Counted from the first letter of the stretch, positions 1 to 9,267 are shown. The stretch: DNA of 64,000 nt from DATJGR01 sp963735085 (GCA_963735085.1 CAVTJP010000017.1:124001-188000); one strand, 5' to 3'. The notes: generated by a model from the letters alone, not told the origin. A program made the numbers and translations.

Positions 1-104
1 CTGACATGCGGCAAGCACAAAGCGGCGCAGCTTATCGCACTGCGTTGACTTGTAGCGACGGCTTCGACGCTAATGTCGACTGCCAATGAACAGGAGAACG
101 CGCC

Positions 105-1115
105 ATGTCGGTACCCGCTACATTTCGCATCTACGGTTCGGAGATGTCGCCCTATTCGGTAAAAGTGCGCGCGTATTTCCGCTACAAGGGCTTGCCGCAC
201 CAATGGCTGATCCGTAATGCGGCAAACCAGGCGGACTATCAGAAGCACGCGAAGATTCCGCTGATTCCGCTCGTCGTCACGCCGGACGAACAGGGCATGC
301 AGGACTCCACGCCGATCATCGAGCGCGTCGAATCGCTGCACCGCGAGCCGTCGATCCATCCGGACGATCCGGTTGCCGCGTTCGTTTCGGTGCTGCTCGA
401 AGAATTCGGCGACGAGTGGGGCAACAAGTGGATGTTCCACTATCGCTGGGCGCGTGACGTCGATCAATTGAGTGCGGCGGGGCGTATCGCGCGGCAGATG
501 AATCCGCGCGGCAGCGACGCGGAGCATGCCGCGGCCACTCAGCAGATCCGTTCGCGGATGGTCGATCGCGTCTGGTTCGTTGGTTCCAACGAGATGACCG
601 CGCCGCAGATCGAGGCCTCGTTCGAAGCAGCGATTGATCTGCTCGATACGCATTTGCGTGCGCACCCATATTTGTTTGGCGCGCGACCCGCATTCGGCGA
701 TTTCGGCGTGTGGGGGCAACTGTACTGTGCCTGGACCGACCCGACGGCAGGCGCGTTGATCGAGGCGCGCGCGCCGGCGCTGCTGGCGTGGATTCAGCGC
801 ATGTTGTGGCCGCGTGCCGAAGGAGAATTCGCCGCGTGGCAGGCACTGGCGCCGACACTGATGCCGGTGCTGGAAACGTGCGTCGGCCGATTGTTTCTGC
901 CATGGAGCGTGGCGAACGCGAACGCGATCGCCAGCGCTTCGGAGTCGTTCGACGTAACGCTCGACGGGCGCCTCTGGACGCAGAAGCCGCAGAAATACCA
1001 CGCCCGCTCTTTGGCCAGCCTGCGCGAGAAGTACGCAACCGCGGCCAATCCCGCCATCGACGCGGTGCTCGATCGGGCGGGTTGCCTCGGGGCGCTCAAA
1101 ACCGGAAGCTTGTAG
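105..1115 (+). CDS. Glutathione S-transferase family protein (long form)
   Basis: The N-terminal ~80 residues look like a thioredoxin-fold GST domain: an SPYSVKVR segment in the usual position of the glutathione-activating residue, then a beta-strand with the 'IPLIPLV' cis-proline region and a DSTPIIE motif that would bind the gamma-glutamyl group. The rest is helical, as in GST C-terminal domains. At 336 residues it is about 100 longer than a typical GST, so the substrate pocket may be enlarged. The ATG is supported by AGGAG at 92-96, 8 bases upstream. It leads a + strand run with the acyl-CoA dehydrogenase 31 bases downstream, suggesting a role in that catabolic unit. The substrate is not predictable. 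Confidence 0.8.
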   Translation: MSVPATFRIYGSEMSPYSVKVRAYFRYKGLPHQWLIRNAANQADYQKHAKIPLIPLVVTPDEQGMQDSTPIIERVESLHREPSIHPDDPVAAFVSVLLEEFGDEWGNKWMFHYRWARDVDQLSAAGRIARQMNPRGSDAEHAAATQQIRSRMVDRVWFVGSNEMTAPQIEASFEAAIDLLDTHLRAHPYLFGARPAFGDFGVWGQLYCAWTDPTAGALIEARAPALLAWIQRMLWPRAEGEFAAWQALAPTLMPVLETCVGRLFLPWSVANANAIASASESFDVTLDGRLWTQKPQKYHARSLASLREKYATAANPAIDAVLDRAGCLGALKTGSL

Positions 1116-1146
1116 CCTCGCATCGTCAACTCACCTGGAGACCCAA

Positions 1147-2409
1147 ATGGCGGAACACAAACTCGAGGCGTCGGGCGCCGACGCCGATATGTATCACCTG
1201 TCGATGTCCGAGCAGGCGATGCCGCTGCTCGAAGCGGTGAAGAAATTCATCCGTGAAGAGGTTGCGCCGATCTCCGATGAGTTCTATCGGCTCGGCGAGA
1301 ACCGCGCCGAGCGCTGGAGTTGGGCGCCGGGTCAACTCGAACTGCTCGACAAGGCGAAAGCCAAGGCGAAGAAACAGGGCCTGTGGAACTTTTTCCTGCC
1401 CGACGCCGAGACGGGTGAGGGCCTGAAGAACCTAGACTATGCGTATATCGCGGCGGAACTGGGCCGGCAGCCACTGGCGTCGGAGTGTCTGAATTGCAGC
1501 GCGCCCGACACCGGCAACATGGAAGTTCTCGAGCGGGTCGGCACGGAGGCACAGAAAGAGCAGTGGCTGAAGCCGCTACTGAACGGTGAGATTCGTTCGG
1601 CTTTCGGTATGACGGAGCCCAATCTTGCGTCCAGTGATGCGAAGAACATCGGCACGCGCGCGGTGCTCGACGGCGACGAGTGGGTCATCAACGGCGAGAA
1701 GTTCTATATCTCCGGCGCCGGCGATCCGCGCTGCAAGATCATGATCTGCATGGTGAAGACGAGCCCGGACGCGCCGGCTCACCGCCAGCAGTCGCAGATT
1801 CTCGTGCCGATGAACACGCCCGGCGTCAACGTGCTCGGGCCGATGCTGGTGTTCGGTCATGACGATGCGCCGCACGGTCACATGCACATCAAGCTCGACA
1901 ACGTGCGCGTGCCGAAGGAAAACATGCTGCTCGGTGAGGGCCGCGGTTTCGAGATCTCGCAGGTGCGGCTCGGGCCGGGTCGCATTCACCATTGCATGCG
2001 CTCGATCGGTCAGGCGGAGCGCGCACTCGATCTGATGATCAAACGCTCGATGTCGCGAGAAGCGTTCGGCAGGCCGATCATTCAGCTCGGCAAGAACCTC
2101 GAAATCGTGTCGCGTGCGCGGATCGAGATTGAGGCAATGCGTTTGATGGTGCTGCGCGCGGCGCGTGCGATGGACGTGCTCGGCAATCAGGAAGCGCGTG
2201 TCTGGGTGCACATGGTAAAGGCGATGGTGCCCGAGCGTGTCTGTCAGATCATCGACCAGGCGATCCAGATGCACGGCGCGGCAGGCGTGTCGCAATGGAC
2301 GCCGCTCGCGGACATGTACACCGGCCAGCGCACGTTGCGCATCGCTGACGGCCCAGATGAGGTGCATCACCTCGTCGTCGGCCGTGCCGAACTCAAGAAA
2401 TATCAATAG
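1147..2409 (+). CDS. Acyl-CoA dehydrogenase family protein, ACAD10/11-like
   Basis: A 420-residue FAD-dependent acyl-CoA dehydrogenase. Visible signatures are FGMTEP and the following beta-domain (about 155-250), 'GPGRIHHCMRSIGQAERALDL' split by the first C-terminal helix, SREAFGRPI, and the C-terminal ADGPDEVH (400-407). That last motif is characteristic of the ACAD10/ACAD11 branch rather than of ordinary beta-oxidation dehydrogenases, which carry a GT-E-I-type motif there. The start has GGAG at 1137-1140, 6 bases upstream. The next gene, 30 bases downstream, is an APH-type kinase, the same domain that is fused to the dehydrogenase in human ACAD10/11 and that partners it in levulinate (lva) operons. 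Inferred role: oxidation or phosphate elimination of a modified acyl-CoA. Confidence 0.88.
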   Translation: MAEHKLEASGADADMYHLSMSEQAMPLLEAVKKFIREEVAPISDEFYRLGENRAERWSWAPGQLELLDKAKAKAKKQGLWNFFLPDAETGEGLKNLDYAYIAAELGRQPLASECLNCSAPDTGNMEVLERVGTEAQKEQWLKPLLNGEIRSAFGMTEPNLASSDAKNIGTRAVLDGDEWVINGEKFYISGAGDPRCKIMICMVKTSPDAPAHRQQSQILVPMNTPGVNVLGPMLVFGHDDAPHGHMHIKLDNVRVPKENMLLGEGRGFEISQVRLGPGRIHHCMRSIGQAERALDLMIKRSMSREAFGRPIIQLGKNLEIVSRARIEIEAMRLMVLRAARAMDVLGNQEARVWVHMVKAMVPERVCQIIDQAIQMHGAAGVSQWTPLADMYTGQRTLRIADGPDEVHHLVVGRAELKKYQ

Positions 2410-2439
2410 CCCGATACCCATAGCGCATCAGGTGACGCC

Positions 2440-3525
2440 GTGACCGAAATTCCCACCGCGGAATCGATCACGGCAGCCTGGCTGACGCAGCAGTTGCGTG
2501 CGGCCGGGCACGCTGCAGTCAGTGTCGGCGGCTTTACACAAACCCAGATCGGCACCGGTCAGATCGGCAAATGCGTCCGGTTCGCGCTGGAGCTCGACGG
2601 TCCACCCGCGCAAATCCAAACGGTGCCCCGCAGCCTGGTCGGCAAGTTTCCATCGGATGACCCGATGAGCCGTGCAACGGGCGTGGCGCTGAAAAACTAC
2701 GTCAAAGAAGTTTCGTTCTATCGCGAACTGCGTTCGACAGTGTCGATCGCAACACCGCGCTGCTACTTTGCGCAGATCGAAGGCGAGGGGCCGGAGTTCG
2801 CGTTGTTGCTGGAGGATCTCGCGCCCGCACGGCAGGGCAATCAGCTCGCAGGGTGTTCGATCGATGTTGCGCGCGCTGCGGTGCTCGAACTCGTCGGCCT
2901 GCATGCGCCGAGCTGGTGTGACGAATCGTTGCGCGGTATCGATTGGCTGGGCGAACCGAACCGCACCAGCGCGGATGCAACACGCATGCTGTACGGTCAG
3001 CATCTGCCAGGATTCATCAAACGATACGGGCACCGGCTTGCAGCGGACGAGATCGACATCATCGAGCAGGTTGCGCAGTCGAACGGCGTGCCGTTTCAGA
3101 CGCTGCCATCGCCGTTCTCGCTGATTCACATCGACTACCGGCTCGATAACCTGTTGATCGATGAGAGCGTGCACCCTGCGGGTATCTCGGTCGTCGATTG
3201 GCAGAGCATCACACTCGGCAGTCCGTTGAGCGACGTCGCCTATTTTCTCGGCGCTGGCCTTCTGCGTGACGATCGCAAACGCGCCGAGCACGACATCGTG
3301 GCCGATTATCATGCGGCGCTGCAGGTGGCCGGTGTCGGCGACTACCCGTGGGAACAGTGCTGGCTCGATTATCGGCGCGGTGCATTCGCCGGCTTTGCGG
3401 TGACGGTGATTGCGTCGATGCTCGTGCAGCAGACGCCGCGCGGCGACGAGATGTTCACGACGATGGCGCAGCGCCACAGCCGCCATGCGCTCGATCTCGG
3501 CGCGCAGGAATTTCTTCGCGGATGA
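2440..3525 (+). CDS. APH/choline-kinase-fold phosphotransferase
   Basis: A 361-residue aminoglycoside-phosphotransferase-fold kinase. The catalytic loop is HIDYRLDN (H230, D232, N237) and the metal-binding Asp is in VVDWQS (D253). Both are intact, so ATP-dependent phosphotransfer is expected. GTG start with AGGTG just upstream. It lies 30 bases after the ACAD-type dehydrogenase and overlaps the next gene by ATGA, so translation is probably coupled. In LvaA and in the kinase domain of ACAD10/11, homologous domains phosphorylate 4-hydroxyacyl-CoA; the gene context here supports that reading better than antibiotic resistance. The true acyl substrate is unknown. Confidence 0.82.
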   Translation: MTEIPTAESITAAWLTQQLRAAGHAAVSVGGFTQTQIGTGQIGKCVRFALELDGPPAQIQTVPRSLVGKFPSDDPMSRATGVALKNYVKEVSFYRELRSTVSIATPRCYFAQIEGEGPEFALLLEDLAPARQGNQLAGCSIDVARAAVLELVGLHAPSWCDESLRGIDWLGEPNRTSADATRMLYGQHLPGFIKRYGHRLAADEIDIIEQVAQSNGVPFQTLPSPFSLIHIDYRLDNLLIDESVHPAGISVVDWQSITLGSPLSDVAYFLGAGLLRDDRKRAEHDIVADYHAALQVAGVGDYPWEQCWLDYRRGAFAGFAVTVIASMLVQQTPRGDEMFTTMAQRHSRHALDLGAQEFLRG

Positions 3526-5102
3526 CGACGGCCGGCGCTATGGCCAACATTCCGAATCTACTGCGAGTCGGCTTCGCCGCATTGACGGATGCGCGTTTGG
3601 ATGTTGCGACGGATGCATGTCGTCAGGTTCTGGCGGCAGACCCGAAATGCGTGCAGGCGCACTTCCTCGTCGGCCTCGTCGCGGTCGAACGCGGCGACCG
3701 GCGCACCGCCGTCAGCGCGTTCGGTTCGGTGACGCGCCTGCAGAACGATCACGTCGCCGCATGGGCGCAACTCGCACGGTTATTGCTCGAGGTTGGACAG
3801 GCGGGGCGGGCCGAGCACGCGATGCAGCGTGCATTGAGCATCGGCAGCAGAGATCCCGTCGTGCAGGATTTGCTGGGTGCGGTGTGCTCGATGTGGGGCG
3901 ACCAACAGGCGGCGTTTGCGTGGTTCAATCGTGCGGCGCGCGCGCAACCCGGTGTCGTACAGTACCAACTCAATCTGGCGAACACGCTGGTCTCACTCGG
4001 GCGGACAGCCGAGGCGCGCACTGCGCTGTCCGCAGCGCTGGCTGTGGATCCGAAGAGCCCGCAGGCGCACTGGATGCTGGCCAACTCACGCACCGCGACA
4101 TCCGCGGAGCATATTCGTCAACTGGACGCGTTGTGCGCGAGCCATGCGGCGCATCCCGGGGCGATCGCGTTTCTTTCCTACGCGGCCGGCAAGGAGCACG
4201 AAGACCTGGAACAGTGGCCGGCCGCATACACCGCCTTTGCGCGCGGCGCGGTGGCGAAGCGTGCCACGATCGACTATGACGAAGCCGCCGATGCGGCGCT
4301 GTTCGACGCGATCCGCGAGACGTTCACTCCGCAGTGGTGTGCGCGCGCGATACCGGGCTGTGCCGACCCCGCGCCGATCTTCATCGTCGGTGAACCGCGC
4401 ACCGGCACGACGTTGGTCGAACGCATCGTCACAGGTCATTCGCAGATTCACTCGGCCGGCGAACTGCAGCAGTTCCCAATGGCAGTGCGCCGCAGTGTGG
4501 ACATTGACAGCCCGCGCCGCCACTCGGCCGAAGTCGTCAGGGCCGTCGCCAACATCGACGCGAAGGCGCTCGGCGAAGCCTATCTGCGCTCCACTGCGCA
4601 CGTGCGCGGCGACCGTGCGCGTTTCGTCGACAAGCTGCCGATCAACTATCTCTATCTTGGCCTTATTGCGCAGGCATTGCCGAATGCGCGCATCGTGCAC
4701 GTGGTGCGGGAACCGATCGACAGTTGTTTTGCCAGCTACAAGCAACTCTTCGCCCAGGCGTACTTTCACTCGTATGATCAATGCGAGATGGCGCGTCATC
4801 ACGTCCGCTACCGGCGCCTGATGGACCACTGGCGCGCCGTGCTGCCGGGGCGTTTCATCGATGTTGCGTATGAGGACGTCGTGGGCGACATCGAGGGCCA
4901 GGCGCGGCGAATCATCGAGTACCTGATGCTGCCCTGGGAAGATGCGTGTGTCGATTTCCGCGCCAACGCTGCGGCGGTTACCACCGCGAGTGCCGCACAG
5001 GTGCGCGAACCCGTCCATCAGCGCTCCGTCGCGCGCTGGCAGCGCTATGAGGCCCAACTGCAGCCGATGATTCAGACGTTGCGCGACGCTGGTCAGGTCT
5101 GA
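3522..5102 (+). CDS. TPR-containing sulfotransferase family protein
   Basis: A 526-residue two-part protein. Residues about 15-190 form tetratricopeptide-like helical repeats (repeated A-x-x-L-x-x-x-P and AW/AH-type helices). Residues about 285-520 are a sulfotransferase domain with the PAPS 5'-phosphosulfate loop in EPRTGTTLVE (291-300) and the 3'-phosphate strand/helix around VVREPIDSCFASYK. It would transfer sulfate from PAPS to a protein or small molecule held by the TPR part; the target is unknown. ATG start overlaps the kinase stop (ATGA). An in-frame upstream extension exists but runs antisense-like through the kinase and has no ribosome site. The TonB receptor gene follows after 58 bases; this pairing recurs in environmental proteobacteria. 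Confidence 0.82.
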   Translation: MTTAGAMANIPNLLRVGFAALTDARLDVATDACRQVLAADPKCVQAHFLVGLVAVERGDRRTAVSAFGSVTRLQNDHVAAWAQLARLLLEVGQAGRAEHAMQRALSIGSRDPVVQDLLGAVCSMWGDQQAAFAWFNRAARAQPGVVQYQLNLANTLVSLGRTAEARTALSAALAVDPKSPQAHWMLANSRTATSAEHIRQLDALCASHAAHPGAIAFLSYAAGKEHEDLEQWPAAYTAFARGAVAKRATIDYDEAADAALFDAIRETFTPQWCARAIPGCADPAPIFIVGEPRTGTTLVERIVTGHSQIHSAGELQQFPMAVRRSVDIDSPRRHSAEVVRAVANIDAKALGEAYLRSTAHVRGDRARFVDKLPINYLYLGLIAQALPNARIVHVVREPIDSCFASYKQLFAQAYFHSYDQCEMARHHVRYRRLMDHWRAVLPGRFIDVAYEDVVGDIEGQARRIIEYLMLPWEDACVDFRANAAAVTTASAAQVREPVHQRSVARWQRYEAQLQPMIQTLRDAGQV

Positions 5103-5160
5103 TCAAATCGGCGCCGGGGACTTAGCACACGCGGTCATACGGAAGAATGGGGAGATTCCA

Positions 5161-7440
5161 ATGACATTCAAGCTGTCCAGATCCGGCGTGCTCGCGCACT
5201 CGATTGCCGCAATTACGGCAATGAATGCCGCGGCTGTGTACGCCGACGACGCCGTCGAGGAAATCGTTGTAACCGCGCAGCGCCGCGCCGAGTCGATTCA
5301 GGAAGTGCCGCTCGCCGTATCTGCGTTCACTGGCACATTCGTGCGCGACGTGCATCTGGACAACATCAAAGACCTCGTGAAATTCACGCCGGGCATCACC
5401 GGCGACTCGAAAGACAGCTTCATCGATACGCTGTCGATCCGCGGCATCATCACCAATGATTTCGGTGTGGGCGGCGATCCGTCGGTGGGCGTGTTCAAGA
5501 ACAACCTCTATCAGGGCCGCAACGGCGAGGTCGTCACCAGTCTGTACGACATGGATCGCGCAGAACTGCTGCGTGGCCCGCAGGGCTTTCTGTTCGGACG
5601 CAATTCGATTGCAGGGGCGATCAGCGTGTTCACGAAGCGTCCGGAATTCGATGGCCATGACGGCTACGTGAGCCTCGATGTCGCCGAGCGCGGCCACGTT
5701 GATGCGGAAGGGGCGGTGAACCTGCCCGTCAACGACGAACTCGCATTTCGCGTTGCGGGTTTTCATTCGCAGGAGGACGGCTATTCCGACAACAAGGCCA
5801 AGCCGCAGCAGAACGAGTTGATCAAACACGACAACAGCGGTGGACGCATTTCGGCCCGTTATCAGAACGGCGCGCTCGACGTCAATTTCATGGCGGAATA
5901 CGAGCACCGCGAGCAGTCCGGTTCGGTATACCGCGCAACGCAGAAGGGCGATACGTGGGATACATGGGTCGCGTTGGTGCCGGACCTCGCGATGCCGAAG
6001 GACGATCGCAACATCGCCAGCGATCAGGGGCTCGGCGAGGAAGACAATTCGAATATCTACAGTTACGGGCTGCAGGTGGACTACGACCTCGGCTTCGCAA
6101 TGTTGACCTCGCAGACCGGCTTCAAGGATCACGAATACGTCTACGCCGAAGACTTCGACGCGATGCCGATCGCTGTGAATGACTATGGCCAGAACCAGAA
6201 GGGCACGTACTTCGAGCAGGAGTTTCGGCTGGTATCGCAAGGCACCGATGCGTTTTCGTGGTATGCCGGCGTCTCCTACTATCGGGAAGAGATCGATGCG
6301 CTGTTCACCCAGCACGCCAGCGAAGACGCGATGTGCGCGTACTACCTCGGCGATACGTGTAGCGCGTACTACCCCGGTTTCACGTATTCACCGGGCGGCC
6401 TCGTCGAGCGCAACCGCACGAAAGGCAACTACGATGGCTGGGCGTCGTATGTCGATCTGAGCTACGCGTTCAACGATCAACTCGATGCGAGTCTCGGTGT
6501 GCGTTATACGTACGACGAGAAGGATTTCAAGTTGGCGACATTGCCAATCGATAGCGAATTGGGTCCGTTCTACGCGCTGGGTTTTACCACCGACGGCTAT
6601 CTCTCCGACAAGAAGAGCTGGGACGAATTCACACCACGGGCGATCCTGCGCTATCACCCCAACAACGATTGGATGGTGTTCGGCAGCGTGACGCGTGGTT
6701 ACAAGGCCGGCGGTTTCGGCAGCTTTGCCGTCAGTCCGGAATTTCCGTTCGGCACGGGGCTCGACCTCACCAACGCGGATGCGAAGCCGGCGAGCTTCGA
6801 CCCGGAGACGGTCTGGTCATATGAAATCGGCACGAAGGCCGAGTTGATGGACAGTCGCCTGCGGATTGCGTTGAACACGTACTACTACACTTACGAAAAT
6901 CTCCAAGTGACGGTACCGGGCACCGGCGGCGGCATCATCGTCGACAACGTCGGTAAGGTCGACGGCTGGGGTGCAGAGACGACGCTGCAATGGGTTGCCA
7001 GCGACAACATCGACCTGTATCTGGCCGGCGCGTACGGCGACAGCGAGGTCAAACAGGCCGAAGCGCTGTGCGATGGCAGCAACGCATGCGATGGACAACC
7101 ATTGCCACAGGTACCGAAATACTCCGGTTCCGCGATCGTCAACGCACACTTCCCCACGCGCGATGGCCAGATCACGTTCAGCGCGGAAGTCTATGGTCAG
7201 TCGCGCACCTACGGCGGGCTGCAGCAGCTCTCTGAAGCCGTCAATGACGCGTATGCGGACCTGACTCTACGTGGCGGCTTTCGCGCGTCAGCGGGCTGGG
7301 CCGTGATCGCATACGTCGAAAACGTGACCGACGAAGTGTTCTATGACGGCGTCGCCGAAGGCGGCTCTGCGATTCCAGCCCATTATTTCGGGCCGAGTCG
7401 GCCGCGCACGGTCGGAGTGCAGATGAGCTGGGACTTCTGA
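5161..7440 (+). CDS. TonB-dependent outer-membrane receptor
   Basis: A 759-residue receptor. A cleavable signal peptide ends near AVYA (about residue 28), followed by a TonB-box/plug start (EEIVVTAQRR at 32-41, then EVPLAVSAF). The plug carries the usual RGxxxxDFGVGGDPSVG region and LLRGPQG-FLFGRN signature. The rest is a 22-strand barrel ending in the typical aromatic C-terminus (MSWDF). It imports a bulky or scarce substrate across the outer membrane with TonB-ExbBD energy. This subfamily (EIVVTAQ) is common in catabolic operons for lipids, steroids, aromatics and glycans rather than siderophores. GGAG at 5151-5154 sets the start. The cargo may be the substrate of the upstream dehydrogenase/kinase genes. 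Confidence 0.93.
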   Translation: MTFKLSRSGVLAHSIAAITAMNAAAVYADDAVEEIVVTAQRRAESIQEVPLAVSAFTGTFVRDVHLDNIKDLVKFTPGITGDSKDSFIDTLSIRGIITNDFGVGGDPSVGVFKNNLYQGRNGEVVTSLYDMDRAELLRGPQGFLFGRNSIAGAISVFTKRPEFDGHDGYVSLDVAERGHVDAEGAVNLPVNDELAFRVAGFHSQEDGYSDNKAKPQQNELIKHDNSGGRISARYQNGALDVNFMAEYEHREQSGSVYRATQKGDTWDTWVALVPDLAMPKDDRNIASDQGLGEEDNSNIYSYGLQVDYDLGFAMLTSQTGFKDHEYVYAEDFDAMPIAVNDYGQNQKGTYFEQEFRLVSQGTDAFSWYAGVSYYREEIDALFTQHASEDAMCAYYLGDTCSAYYPGFTYSPGGLVERNRTKGNYDGWASYVDLSYAFNDQLDASLGVRYTYDEKDFKLATLPIDSELGPFYALGFTTDGYLSDKKSWDEFTPRAILRYHPNNDWMVFGSVTRGYKAGGFGSFAVSPEFPFGTGLDLTNADAKPASFDPETVWSYEIGTKAELMDSRLRIALNTYYYTYENLQVTVPGTGGGIIVDNVGKVDGWGAETTLQWVASDNIDLYLAGAYGDSEVKQAEALCDGSNACDGQPLPQVPKYSGSAIVNAHFPTRDGQITFSAEVYGQSRTYGGLQQLSEAVNDAYADLTLRGGFRASAGWAVIAYVENVTDEVFYDGVAEGGSAIPAHYFGPSRPRTVGVQMSWDF

Positions 7441-7442
7441 CG

Positions 7443-7459
7443 CCGCCGGTTGACGGCGG
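7443..7459. terminator. Hairpin between convergent genes
   Basis: Six-base arms CCGCCG (7443-7448) and CGGCGG (7454-7459) around loop GTTGA, three bases after the TonB receptor stop and just before the stop of the convergent lipoprotein gene. There is no T-tract on either side, so this is only a possible bidirectional terminator. Confidence 0.35.
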
Positions 7460-7464
7460 GCTGA

Positions 7465-8007
7465 TCAACGTGCCGGCTGCACCGCTTTGCGATGGAACAC
7501 GCGCGTGAATTGGCGTTTGTCGATCCGCTGGCCGCTGAGTTCGATCTGCAATGTCAACGTGTCGCCCGACGCGTTCAGGCTGTAAACTTCGCGCACGTCC
7601 AGCGGCTTACTGCGGGTTTCGATCACCAGCCTGTTGGTGTCATCCCAGCCCGCATCGACGGTGTACAAATCGCGCTTCTCTGTACCCCACTTCAGATCGC
7701 GATACGGGCTGTCCGGATAGGCAATGCCCATCGACACCGGGTCCTGCGCAATCGTCATCTCGGCGGCGGACAGCATCGGCAGCAGCGGCATCGGTCCACC
7801 GAAGCGTGGCATGCTGCCGTCTGCGTAGCGCCTGTCGAATTCTGCGCCGGTATGACGCCTTAATGGCGGTGGAGAATCGCTGTGCGGTGCGTCCAATACC
7901 CAGGTGCCCGACAGATCGACGCCGACGGGGGACCGCGTTGCGAGGTGACTGCAGGCGGCGAGCGTCATCGCCAACGCGAACACGAGGGTAGTCGCAACGC
8001 TGCGCAT
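7465..8007 (-). CDS. Predicted lipoprotein of unknown function
   Basis: A 180-residue exported protein. The N-terminus is a lipoprotein signal with lipobox LAAC (cysteine at residue 19). The mature part begins with a GVDLSGTWVLD segment, seen in lipocalin-like or 'SGTW' beta-barrel proteins, then a mixed strand-rich domain. No catalytic motif is visible. It starts 9 bases after the stop of the fatty acid desaturase on the same strand, so the two are probably co-transcribed and this could be an envelope partner in lipid handling. Function not recognised. Confidence 0.72.
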   Translation of the reverse strand: MRSVATTLVFALAMTLAACSHLATRSPVGVDLSGTWVLDAPHSDSPPPLRRHTGAEFDRRYADGSMPRFGGPMPLLPMLSAAEMTIAQDPVSMGIAYPDSPYRDLKWGTEKRDLYTVDAGWDDTNRLVIETRSKPLDVREVYSLNASGDTLTLQIELSGQRIDKRQFTRVFHRKAVQPAR

Positions 8008-8016
8008 GCGGAAACG

Positions 8017-9267
8017 TCAGCGAATCGCTGCCAATGGCAGCGGCGGGGAGGTCAAGGACGTGGTGGTCTGACGTCCGGAGAAATCTGTCCAGTGATGGGA
8101 CGCGTAGTCATACAGCTTGCAGTGCGAGACACAGTCGCGAATCAGTTGCAGCGAAAACTGCTGCGTGACCTGAGCGGTCGCCTGCTCCTGTAGCGCGCGA
8201 TGCGCAGCTTCGAGGTTGTACAACGGGATGCGCACGTCCAGATGATGTGCGGGATGCTCCATGATGTTGTTGATCAAGCGGCCGAGTTTGCCGCGGAACA
8301 GCACGTGCACTGTGTTGCAGCCGGTATCGCGCGCCGCCTCCCATTCATTGATGTCGTCGTACCAGGCAAGCAGCGGATGCGTATGGTGGAAGTAGATCAC
8401 GGCGCCCATGATCCAGTTCCACGCCAGAAACGGCACGACGAATCCGGTGAGCAGCAACGCCATCGCGCTTTGTTGTGTCCACGCCGCGGCGCCGATCAGC
8501 CCGCCGATCCACACAACGGCGAAGCCGAGCGCGAGCAGCGAGTCCGCGATGAACTCCGGGCGCTGCGTTGGGATCTCGCGACGCGACGCAAAGAACAGCT
8601 TGCGCCACCACAACTCGACCAGGTAGTACGCGCCATAGCCGAAACCGGATCGGTAGAAGCGCTCTGCCAGGCGCCGCCAGCGCGGCAGCGCGTCGTACTC
8701 TGCTTTCGTCAGCGGCGTCCATACGTAGTCCATGCCTCGCAGGTTCGTATAGACGTGATGGCCGAGGTTGTGGCCTACCTCCCAGAGACTGTACGGGGTC
8801 AGCGACGGCAGAAACAGCACACGGCCGATCCAGCGGTTAGCGCGACGGTTGCCAAACAGACATTGGTGGCAGGCGTCGTGCCCGAGCACGAACAGCCGCG
8901 CGATCTGCAGGCCGGCCGCGAGGCCGGCAATCACCTTGACGAACTCGTTGGGAACCGCAATCACGAGGGCAATGGCCGCGGCAAACAGGCCGATGTCCAA
9001 GACACAGAGCGCGGTCGCCTTGACATTCGAGCTATTGCGAAACGATTTGACGCGCTTTCGTTGGGCGACCCGACTCACAGGACGCCGCCGCTTCGTGCGT
9101 GATATGACACCAGCGGAGGTTGATGTGGATTCTTGATGGGTACCAGACCTTTCAGATGACTTTCGCGGGCGCAGTATGGCCTGTTTGATTGACAATTGCA
9201 GAAACCTCGTGCACCGTGCGCGCCACATTGAGAACGCGCCACCTGCATCCATCGTGAAGCAGGTCAT
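8017..9267 (-). CDS. Membrane fatty acid desaturase
   Basis: A di-iron integral-membrane desaturase with the three histidine boxes HDACH (130-134), HNLGHH (166-171) and HPAHH near the C-terminus, separated by hydrophobic segments. It would introduce a double bond into membrane acyl chains with electrons from a ferredoxin or cytochrome. The ATG at 9267 has an excellent ribosome site (GGGAGG, 6 bases upstream), but the first ~63 residues are basic, low in hydrophobics and unlike the family. A GTG at 9078 would give a more usual ~354-residue protein but has no ribosome site. Downstream lipoprotein gene probably in the same transcript. Confidence 0.85.
   Translation of the reverse strand: MTCFTMDAGGAFSMWRARCTRFLQLSIKQAILRPRKSSERSGTHQESTSTSAGVISRTKRRRPVSRVAQRKRVKSFRNSSNVKATALCVLDIGLFAAAIALVIAVPNEFVKVIAGLAAGLQIARLFVLGHDACHQCLFGNRRANRWIGRVLFLPSLTPYSLWEVGHNLGHHVYTNLRGMDYVWTPLTKAEYDALPRWRRLAERFYRSGFGYGAYYLVELWWRKLFFASRREIPTQRPEFIADSLLALGFAVVWIGGLIGAAAWTQQSAMALLLTGFVVPFLAWNWIMGAVIYFHHTHPLLAWYDDINEWEAARDTGCNTVHVLFRGKLGRLINNIMEHPAHHLDVRIPLYNLEAAHRALQEQATAQVTQQFSLQLIRDCVSHCKLYDYASHHWTDFSGRQTTTSLTSPPLPLAAIR

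Noticed and set aside
45..76. TTGACT and TAATGT as promoter for the first GST
   Set aside because: The spacer is 20 bases, too long for a confident sigma-70 promoter.
4086..5057. Long antisense frame over the TPR-sulfotransferase
   Set aside because: Typical high-GC shadow with Arg/His-rich composition, no ribosome site and no family pattern. Many similar frames were dismissed for the same reason.
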